Assembly (NCBI GenBank): GCA_027858275.1
Contig: JAQIDA010000293.1
Span: 1-11,972 of the forward strand
Length of the DNA: 11,972 nucleotides
Direction: 5' to 3'
DNA from: Candidatus Kapaibacterium sp.
Lineage (GTDB): Bacteria; Bacteroidota; Ignavibacteria; Kapaibacteriales; UBA2268
In this document: positions 6,421 to 11,972 of the stretch, piece by piece
Position numbering within the stretch: the stretch's first letter is position 1
How the letters are laid out: the number at the start of each line of letters is the position of its first letter
The notes under the pieces: generated by a model
What the model was told of the DNA's origin: nothing
Database searches by the model: none
Seen by the model: only the letters and a program-made list of their open reading frames with translations
Made by a program: the position numbers and the translations under genes

Positions 6421-7598
6421 ATTTTTTCTTTTAGGCATTTATCCAGACGTTCTATAAACAGATCGACATCCTGTTTGTTGATGATTAGCGGCGGCACCAT
6501 TCTCAGAACTGTTCCGGAAGCGGCATTTGATAATACTTTTCGTTTTATCAAATCTGCGACAATTTCTCCTGCGTCAAAAGTCATTAATAATCCTCGCATC
6601 AATCCTTTGCCGCGAATTTCGCTGATGAGTGACGGGAATTTCAACAACAACTTTTGCAATTCATATTCAAGATATTGACCGATATTTTCGGCATTTTCCA
6701 TAACTCCGTTTGCGAGCTCATCTATTACGACTTTCCCGGCCGCGCATGCAACAGGATTGCCGCCGTAGGTCGTGCCGTGCATACCGGATTCGAATATATC
6801 GGACAGGTGGTCGAGAGTGAGGATTGCGCCGAGCGGCAAACCGCCGCCGATACCTTTGGCAACGGTGACTACATCAGGCTTGACGTTGAAATGCTCGAAG
6901 GAAAAGAATTTGCCGGTTCTGCCGACTCCGGACTGGATTTCATCAGCTACAACTATAAAATTATATTTTTCTATAAGCTCGAAAATTGTTTTTATAAATT
7001 CTTCTGAGGCGGATGAGATGCCACCCTCGCCTTGGATAAATTCTATTACTATCGCTGCCGTTTCGTCGGTGATATTCTTTTTCAGCGCATCCGTATCGTT
7101 ATAAGGGAGTACTTTAATTCCGCTGAGGAAAGGGCCCATATCCGCTTTGTAGTGTGGTTTGTCCATCAATGACAACGCGCCCATAGTTCTGCCGTGGAAG
7201 CCGCCTGTGAAAGATAATATTGTATTTTTCTTACGTTTATTCCCCCATCTGCGGACAAGTTTCAGAGTTCCTTCTATTGACTCGGCTCCGGAATTCGTGA
7301 AGAATACTTTGCCATATCCGGATATATTTTTCAATGCTTCTGCAAGTTCAATTTGGGGTTCTTGATAGAAATAATTGGATACGTGCATATACTTATCAAT
7401 TTGAGCTTTCACCGCCGAGATAATCTTGGGATGGCTGTGACCGAGTGCGTTAACAGCAATTCCGCCAAGAAAATCAAGATATTCGTTGCCGCCAGTATCA
7501 TAAATTCGGCATCCTTCGGCATGATCAACGGCTATCGGCAATCGCTTATAAGTTTGAAGTATATTATCATACTCTCGTGCGGCTATTGATTTTTTCAT
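6414..7598 (-). CDS. argD: Acetylornithine aminotransferase (class III, PLP-dependent)
   Basis: A cytoplasmic class III aminotransferase of 394 residues that converts N-acetylglutamate semialdehyde to N-acetylornithine in arginine synthesis. In many bacteria it also serves the succinyl-diaminopimelate step of lysine synthesis. Visible features are the N-terminal LDFLGGIAVNALGHSHP, the cofactor-phosphate segment NSGAES (102-107), the FHGRTMG aromatic region (134-140), the VADEIQSGVGRTG motif with Asp219, Lys248 in VAKGIGGGLPLGA as the Schiff-base lysine, and GTTYGGNP (275-282). The ATG start has AAAGGA 8 nt upstream. It follows the UmuD-like gene after 39 nt, possibly in one transcript. No other arginine gene is in the window. 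The stop codon and last residues lie in the palindromic repeat, so the C-terminus may have been altered. Ornithine or another omega-amino acid as substrate is not excluded. Confidence 0.9.
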   Translation of the reverse strand: MKKSIAAREYDNILQTYKRLPIAVDHAEGCRIYDTGGNEYLDFLGGIAVNALGHSHPKIISAVKAQIDKYMHVSNYFYQEPQIELAEALKNISGYGKVFFTNSGAESIEGTLKLVRRWGNKRKKNTILSFTGGFHGRTMGALSLMDKPHYKADMGPFLSGIKVLPYNDTDALKKNITDETAAIVIEFIQGEGGISSASEEFIKTIFELIEKYNFIVVADEIQSGVGRTGKFFSFEHFNVKPDVVTVAKGIGGGLPLGAILTLDHLSDIFESGMHGTTYGGNPVACAAGKVVIDELANGVMENAENIGQYLEYELQKLLLKFPSLISEIRGKGLMRGLLMTFDAGEIVADLIKRKVLSNAASGTVLRMVPPLIINKQDVDLFIERLDKCLKEKIS

Positions 7599-7637
7599 TT
7601 ATAGTATCCTTTGCTAAGTCTTATAATCATGTTTTCT

Positions 7638-8102
7638 TCAAAGTAAAGAATGAATAACATTAGTGACAACGCCCCAGACTGTGAAGCTCATTTCTTCGGT
7701 GATTTTCAGTGGCTTATAGTTGGGATTTTCAGGGACCAAACTAATCACGCCGTTTTTATTACTGAGTCTTTTTACGGTTAACTCTCCGTCAATTACTGCT
7801 ATGATTACATTTCCGTCTTTGGGATCGAGAGATCTGTCGACAACGAGTATATCTCCGGAATACATACCGGCTCCCTCCATTGAATCACCTGTGACTCGGA
7901 CAAAGAAAGTTGCTGTGGGATTCCGGACGAGATGCTCATTAAGATCGAGTTTGCCTTCGAGATAATCATCGGCGGGAGACGGGAATCCGGCCGAAACAGA
8001 TTCTAAAAACAGGGGCAGTTCCTGCTTGGTTTTATTGTCCGGCTCGTATATACCGAGTATCGTCAGATTGTCGTTGTCTTCTATTTTACTTTTGTCAGTC
8101 AC
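7638..8102 (-). CDS. umuD: UmuD-like self-cleaving S24 peptidase
   Basis: A 154-residue protein of the LexA/UmuD S24 family. UmuD is cleaved in its own chain when RecA filaments form during DNA damage; the shortened UmuD' then joins UmuC to make translesion polymerase V. The Ala38-Gly39 bond in VSAGFPSP fits the cleavage site. Ser74 in GDSMEGAG and Lys111 in LTVKRL form the catalytic dyad. Spacings of cleavage site to Ser (36) and Ser to Lys (37) equal those of E. coli UmuD. There is no helix-turn-helix, so it is not LexA; the 38-residue N-terminal arm is longer than in E. coli (24). The start is GTG with GGGAG just upstream. No umuC is adjacent: argD follows after 39 nt and a terminator lies upstream. 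I see no standard LexA box before it. Confidence 0.9.
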   Translation of the reverse strand: MTDKSKIEDNDNLTILGIYEPDNKTKQELPLFLESVSAGFPSPADDYLEGKLDLNEHLVRNPTATFFVRVTGDSMEGAGMYSGDILVVDRSLDPKDGNVIIAVIDGELTVKRLSNKNGVISLVPENPNYKPLKITEEMSFTVWGVVTNVIHSLL

Positions 8103-8164
8103 TTCGCTCCCGTATCACAAATCGTTATTGTATAATTTATAAAATTCAAAGGACTATATACTCA

Positions 8165-8199
8165 TAAAAAAAAGGCTCGTCGATTTGATCGGCGAGCCT
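8165..8199 (-). terminator. Rho-independent terminator after the SPFH gene
   Basis: AGGCTCGTCGAT (8173-8184) and ATCGGCGAGCCT (8188-8199) form a 12-bp stem (one G-T pair) with a 3-nt loop. On the minus strand a run of eight T follows. It lies 20 nt past the SPFH stop codon and closes the 8219-11381 transcription unit, leaving the UmuD-like gene to its own promoter in the 8103-8164 gap. Confidence 0.92.
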
Positions 8200-8218
8200 A
8201 AATTTAATAATCAAAAGA

Positions 8219-9121
8219 TTAATTTCCTATGATAAAAGGCGGGGATTTCTGTCCGTCACCGAGAAGAATAATCTTAGAATTAGGTGAGTTAACAAGTTCC
8301 TTTTGGACTTTGATCTGTTCATACTTCAAAACTTTTGAGTTCAGACCTTCACTCATAATTTGTTGAGCGTCTCTGATACCGCGAGCTTTGACTCTCTGAA
8401 CTTCTGCTTCTTGGTTTTCTTTTTGAAGGACATAAACCATTTGTTGAGCTTCCTGTTCAGCATTGATTTTCTGTTCTATTTTTTCTTTAACATTTTTTGG
8501 CAAATTGATTTTTTTAATCATTAATTGCTCTAAAATGAAACCTTCTTTAATCAACTCTTTTTCAACATCCTTAGTGATAGCCGCTTTAAAAGCTGCTGCT
8601 CCGGATAGTTCTACGGCTTCGAAATTTGCCGCATTTTCACGAATTCTGGTGATAGTAATCGGTCGGATAAAGTTTTGTTCAAAAGCTTCACCGATTGTCT
8701 GATAGATTCTCGGAGCGGCTTTAGGATCGACTCTGTATCTCAAAGTCATATCAATATAAACTTCAAGATTTTCTTTGCTGAGAACTCTGATCGCATCGTC
8801 ACCGCGACGTCCGCCTTCGTCAGAAACGCCGGACATAGTATATTCAATTTTTCGAACAGACATTTCGATGATATCTACCAATGGGTTAACAAAGTTGATA
8901 CCTTCATTCAATACACCGTCAAGTTGAACTTTACCGAACAATCTTTGCACTCCGATATGACCCGCGGGAATTTGTCTGATTGTCGCCGTAAGTCCGCCGA
9001 TAATCATTACAACAATACCGCCTGCTACTACCAAACCCTTGTATTTCGCTAATTTTCCGCCGCTTTTGGAGCCGACAATTCCGATTAACAATATGATCAA
9101 ACCAAATATTACAAGACCCAT
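8219..9121 (-). CDS. Prohibitin-like SPFH-domain membrane protein
   Basis: A 300-residue member of the SPFH (stomatin/prohibitin/flotillin/HflK-C) superfamily. These form large rings or cages on membranes and influence protease access, lipid domains or protein stability. Residues 2-16 and about 28-46 are hydrophobic, giving one or two membrane segments. The SPFH domain spans about 47-200 (IRQIPAGHIGVQRLFGKV, then NEGINFVNPLVD and LTLRYRV-like strands). Residues about 205-275 are a charged coiled coil rich in Glu, Gln and Lys. The tail is hydrophobic (PPFIIGN). It most resembles bacterial prohibitin homologues. The ATG has AAAGGAAG about 7 nt upstream. It is 88 nt downstream of the tailed unknown protein, with only a weak AT-rich hairpin between, so it may belong to the radical SAM transcript. 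Its specific role is unknown. Confidence 0.9.
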   Translation of the reverse strand: MGLVIFGLIILLIGIVGSKSGGKLAKYKGLVVAGGIVVMIIGGLTATIRQIPAGHIGVQRLFGKVQLDGVLNEGINFVNPLVDIIEMSVRKIEYTMSGVSDEGGRRGDDAIRVLSKENLEVYIDMTLRYRVDPKAAPRIYQTIGEAFEQNFIRPITITRIRENAANFEAVELSGAAAFKAAITKDVEKELIKEGFILEQLMIKKINLPKNVKEKIEQKINAEQEAQQMVYVLQKENQEAEVQRVKARGIRDAQQIMSEGLNSKVLKYEQIKVQKELVNSPNSKIILLGDGQKSPPFIIGN

Positions 9122-9209
9122 AATGATCTTCCTTTCATTTATAAAAATTATTTAATTTCAATTCATACAATATTAATACATTTTTCTTAAAATGTACTAT
9201 ACTATCTTC

Positions 9210-10304
9210 TTAATCTCCGCAACCGCCGCAAGAAGAGCGGGAAGCGCCGCCGTCGTCTCCGCCGTCAAATCCGCCGCTGTCCGATATATCGGATGTGTCA
9301 GTTATGTCAGATCCGTCACTCAGAACATTCGAGCTTTCGAGTTCGTCCTGATATTCACTTCCTTCGAAATATTCGACATCATCTAAACCGGAAGGAGCTT
9401 CAAAGGGCTCGTCTACATTGAAGGCATTGTTGTCTCCGGCATTAAAACCGTTTTCTCCAACACCCATGACACCATTTCCTACTTCATCAACCACATGGCA
9501 GTCATTTACGTAGATATTATGACTATACAGTGAGCTTGACCACATCCAAGAATAGAAGAAATAGTTGTCATAGCCGTAATATCCGTAATAAATCGGATTG
9601 CCGTAGCGTTCGTGCCTGATTTCTTTAGGATTATCAATTGTACGTTTCGGTCTGATAATCTCAGTGTGAACTGTTTTGACAACATCATCGGAGTGAATAA
9701 ACTTCAGAATTGCCTGTTCCAGCGCATCTACAAATTGATTGAATTTGGCTTTATGTATTTCTAAAAAATTATCATAATCATCTTGCTTGCCGAATACTTT
9801 GCCGATTCTGTCCTTGAGCTGTTCTTTTGTTTCGCCGTCGTTGAGTTTGAATTCGCTTAATACTCCGTTGACGTTAATTCTGATAGGATATTCACCTATA
9901 CCGTGTTTGCGGAGAATTGCTATCTCTACCAGATACTTTAGGGCGTCGTGGTTGTGTTCCAAGACAAGATATACAGTACTGAACAATTCTGATTCCATAG
10001 GATCAACTTTGGCTTTGAACTGAAACATAGCTTCATCCAGATCATCTTCGGCGCCATGCTCATCAAGATAAAAATCATAGTCATCCACAGCGAGTCGGAC
10101 TACGTTTTTAATATTAATGGATCTCAGTCCCATATTCAATTGCTGAAGAATTGAAATGGCCGTAAATGTCTCGTGTTCTTGTCTTTCCGTTAACTTTCCG
10201 AAAGACAGAACGTCCAACAGTTTACCAAAAAGCTTTGTCGGCTTGATCTTTTTAAAGACGGTAAGTTGAGCCGGGTCAATCTCAATTTTTGCTGTAAAAT
10301 ACAT
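9210..10304 (-). CDS. Unknown protein with an aromatic-rich region and an Asp/Gly/Ser/Cys C-terminal tail
   Basis: I do not recognise a family for this 364-residue protein. It has no signal peptide or clear membrane helix. Residues 1-230 look folded and charged, with helices around 40-60 and 180-205. Residues 234-264 are packed with Tyr, Phe and Trp (for example PIYYGYYGYDNYFFYSW). Residues 270-364 are low-complexity, first Gly/Asn/Val/Asp, then acidic with repeated SD/TD pairs, ending GGDDGGASRSSCGGCGD. Only three cysteines occur: Cys269, and Cys359 and Cys362 in the tail. The ATG start has AAGGG about 7 nt upstream. It begins 21 nt after the radical SAM/SPASM gene, which suggests that the tail, or the aromatic stretch, is that enzyme's substrate. 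A simple disordered tail, as in some TPM-type membrane proteins, is the alternative. Confidence 0.85.
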   Translation of the reverse strand: MYFTAKIEIDPAQLTVFKKIKPTKLFGKLLDVLSFGKLTERQEHETFTAISILQQLNMGLRSINIKNVVRLAVDDYDFYLDEHGAEDDLDEAMFQFKAKVDPMESELFSTVYLVLEHNHDALKYLVEIAILRKHGIGEYPIRINVNGVLSEFKLNDGETKEQLKDRIGKVFGKQDDYDNFLEIHKAKFNQFVDALEQAILKFIHSDDVVKTVHTEIIRPKRTIDNPKEIRHERYGNPIYYGYYGYDNYFFYSWMWSSSLYSHNIYVNDCHVVDEVGNGVMGVGENGFNAGDNNAFNVDEPFEAPSGLDDVEYFEGSEYQDELESSNVLSDGSDITDTSDISDSGGFDGGDDGGASRSSCGGCGD

Positions 10305-10325
10305 TAGGAACCCTTCAATTAGTTG

Positions 10326-11381
10326 TTAATTATTATTATAAAATATTTGTAAATGTATATTTCTTTTTTGTAAATCACTCATAACAGCCTTTATGATTCT
10401 GCATTCATGTGCTTTTCCGGCATCAGGACCTGTTTTGATTCTGTCTGTCGGACATCCTGAATTGCAGAAAAATTCATATTCGCATTTGCCGCAATCGGGA
10501 TGCTCAATAGTATCGGCAAACAATGTTGCTCTCTTTTTTTCAATCTTGCCAAACGATTCTTTATGCCAATCGGCAAAAATTCCTGCTTTATTATAGGTCT
10601 TGTTACAAGCATAGACTTTGCCGTCAACATCAAATTCGTACCAAAGGCATTCGTTTCCGCTTTGCAGGCAGTAGCCCGGTGTCAGAATCTGCATCAATCC
10701 GGCAAGATTCTTTTTAATCAAGAATTGTCCGAATCTCTCTGTTTCGTCGTCTGTCAATGCCATTTCTCCCGTAGCCAATTTTATTTTGACTTTATACGGA
10801 TTGCCGGCTTTGCGATATAGCTCTAATTCTCTGCTGATCCCGTCGGCGAATTCGTCGAGGCAGTTCATTGTTTCGCGTGTCACAACTGACAGGATAGAAA
10901 CTTTCATGCCGCGTTTTCTTGCAGTGTCGTAGTTGGCGTAGACTTTATCGAATGAATTATTTCGATATTTATCATGTGCCGACTTAGGAAAATCAATAGA
11001 AAAACCAAGTCTTATTTTTTTTAAATCTCCGATTTCTTTTTCAACTGTATCAAGATAGTCACTAGTGAAACGCAGGCCGTTGGATTGAATCGCTACGGTC
11101 TTGCCTGTTATATCATTCTCTGCCCAATGCCTGTTGACTCTGTTAATGATTTTGCCGAGAGTTTCCGGCGAAACCAATGAGGGTTCAGATCCGTGCAAAC
11201 AGAAAATTCCGATTTTTCGTTTTTCATTTTCAACTGTATCAAAGAACTTGTCCAATGCAGTGAGTATTTTTTGATCATCTTCCCGACGATTGTTTTTGTT
11301 GTATTTCGGGACGTAGCAATAAGAACAATCAAGATTGCAGCTTTTGTGCGTCGCGAAATAAATATTCAAAACCTTCGCCAT
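10326..11381 (-). CDS. Radical SAM/SPASM protein, putative peptide/protein-modifying enzyme
   Basis: A 351-residue cytoplasmic radical SAM enzyme. CNLDCSYC near the N-terminus (Cys15, 19, 22) is the CxxxCxxC motif binding the SAM-cleaving [4Fe-4S] cluster. HGSEP is a variant of the GGEP motif, and SIDFPKSAHDKYR resembles the SLDGP..HD.. element of peptide maturases and anaerobic sulfatase-maturing enzymes. The C-terminal SPASM domain is complete: Cys238, Cys245 and Cys259 around FDVDG, then Cys297, 300, 306 and 310 spaced exactly CX2CX5CX3C, and a last Cys327. This predicts two auxiliary clusters. The frame is open to 11429, but MAKVLNIYF at 11381 is the typical start of such proteins and neither site has a strong ribosome binding site. 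No sulfatase is nearby; the 21-nt-distant tailed protein is the obvious candidate substrate. Family is certain; reaction unknown. Confidence 0.93.
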   Translation of the reverse strand: MAKVLNIYFATHKSCNLDCSYCYVPKYNKNNRREDDQKILTALDKFFDTVENEKRKIGIFCLHGSEPSLVSPETLGKIINRVNRHWAENDITGKTVAIQSNGLRFTSDYLDTVEKEIGDLKKIRLGFSIDFPKSAHDKYRNNSFDKVYANYDTARKRGMKVSILSVVTRETMNCLDEFADGISRELELYRKAGNPYKVKIKLATGEMALTDDETERFGQFLIKKNLAGLMQILTPGYCLQSGNECLWYEFDVDGKVYACNKTYNKAGIFADWHKESFGKIEKKRATLFADTIEHPDCGKCEYEFFCNSGCPTDRIKTGPDAGKAHECRIIKAVMSDLQKRNIHLQIFYNNN

Positions 11382-11528
11382 TTGAATTAATCCGCTGCTA
11401 TTTTTTGATAAATATAAAACACTCCCCATGGATTTAATTTATACCAAACCCCTAAGAAAAGAATATAACATTTTTTTTTGATTTGTAATTCATTATTTTA
11501 GTCTGATTATCATATATGGGGAAAAAAG
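11382..11528. promoter_or_regulatory. Divergent intergenic region between the radical SAM gene and dtd
   Basis: This gap must carry the promoter of the minus-strand radical SAM unit and that of dtd. On the minus strand TATAAAT lies at about 11436-11442, a possible -10. On the plus strand TTGTAA near 11482 and GATTAT about 16 nt later are a weak pair. GGGGA before 11529 is a good ribosome binding site for dtd. No hairpin or operator stands out. Confidence 0.3.
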
Positions 11529-11972
11529 ATGAGAGCAGTTGTTTCAAGAGTTAGGGAAGCGTCTGTCAGGGTTGGCGAGGAGCTTGTCGGGCAAATTGGA
11601 AAAGGTTTGTTGATTTATCTCGGAATAAGCGGAACTGACAGCGATAAAGAAATCAAACGCTTCTGTCATAAAGTGGTTAATTTGAGAATATTTCCGGATG
11701 AGAACGACAAAATGAATCTATCTTTATCGGACATTGGCGGCGGAATTCTAATTATATCAAATTTCACTTTGTATGGAAATGCCAAAAAAGGTTTTCGTCC
11801 GAGTTATATCAAATCCGCGCCGCAGAAAATATCGGAACCGCTCTACAACAAAACAGTCGAATACCTTCGGGAAAACTATCCTCTGAGGATTGAATCAGGA
11901 ATTTTTGGAGCGATGATGGATGTGGAATCCGTTCATGACGGCCCCGTAAATATTATAATTGATATTGACGCT
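11529..11972 (+). CDS. dtd: D-aminoacyl-tRNA deacylase (partial, 3' end cut by window edge)
   Basis: DTD hydrolyses D-amino acids, and glycine mischarged on tRNA-Ala, from tRNAs, keeping D-residues out of proteins. It acts in the cytoplasm as a homodimer. The 148 codons seen start with MRAVVSRVREASVRV, typical of the family, and GKGLLIYLGI follows. The catalytic SNFTLYG segment (77-83; SQFTLYG in most relatives) and GFRPSY come next. GIFGAMMDVE and the HDGPVNIII segment with the conserved Gly-Pro pair complete the active-site pocket. Family members are about 145-150 residues, so only a few codons and the stop are missing. GGGGA lies 6 nt upstream of the ATG. It is divergent from the radical SAM gene with no evident functional link. 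Confidence 0.96.
   Translation, partial: MRAVVSRVREASVRVGEELVGQIGKGLLIYLGISGTDSDKEIKRFCHKVVNLRIFPDENDKMNLSLSDIGGGILIISNFTLYGNAKKGFRPSYIKSAPQKISEPLYNKTVEYLRENYPLRIESGIFGAMMDVESVHDGPVNIIIDIDA

Noticed and set aside
8103..8164. LexA box upstream of the UmuD-like gene
   Set aside because: Neither CTGT-N8-ACAG nor GAAC-N4-GTTC is present; the AT-rich partial palindrome TATAATTTATA is not specific enough.
9177..9196. Stem TACATTTT/AAAATGTA as a terminator between the tailed protein and the SPFH gene
   Set aside because: The 8-bp stem is almost entirely A-T and lacks a proper T run on the minus strand, so it is too weak to call.
10326..11381. Naming the radical SAM protein an anaerobic sulfatase-maturing enzyme
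   Set aside because: The cluster pattern is shared with many peptide maturases and no sulfatase gene is in the window.

Overview
The window is an AT-rich bacterial chromosome segment with ten complete genes and one gene cut by the right edge. It looks like a member of the Bacteroidota/Chlorobiota-Ignavibacteria/Kapabacteria (FCB) group. Two short lipoprotein signals end in Ser-Cys, one gene is a close match to the dipeptidyl peptidase 5 type known from Porphyromonas, and there is a Rex regulator and a UMF1-type transporter. Most genes have a recognisable AAGGA/GGAG ribosome binding site, which argues against a typical Bacteroidales genome. The lineage is an inference from gene content only.

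Layout. Positions 9-2465 (minus strand): a small His/Cys-tailed unknown protein, the NADH-sensing repressor Rex, and a UMF1/Atg22-like MFS transporter, all co-directional. Positions 2557-5743: a DPP5-like S9 peptidase lipoprotein (minus, with a clear terminator) divergent from an endonuclease/exonuclease/phosphatase-fold lipoprotein (plus). Positions 5856-6200: a stand-alone STAS-domain protein. Positions 6217-6420: three related GC-rich palindromic units between the convergent STAS and argD genes. The last unit supplies the argD stop codon, and a decayed relative lies downstream of rex. Positions 6414-8102 (minus): a UmuD-type self-cleaving S24 peptidase followed by an acetylornithine aminotransferase. 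Positions 8165-11381 (minus): a radical SAM/SPASM protein, an unrecognised 364-residue protein ending in an Asp/Gly/Ser/Cys tail, and a prohibitin-like SPFH membrane protein, closed by a strong terminator. Positions 11529 to the edge (plus): D-aminoacyl-tRNA deacylase, missing only its last codons.

Most of the window is housekeeping or common accessory content. The part most likely to hold something undescribed is the radical SAM/SPASM + tailed protein pair (10326-11381 and 9210-10304, separated by 21 nt). The first has all cysteines expected of a peptide-modifying SPASM enzyme, and the second has a tail that looks like a modifiable core. The SPFH protein may be a third member. No transposase, CRISPR array, rRNA or tRNA gene was seen, and no gene-free stretch exceeds about 215 bases.
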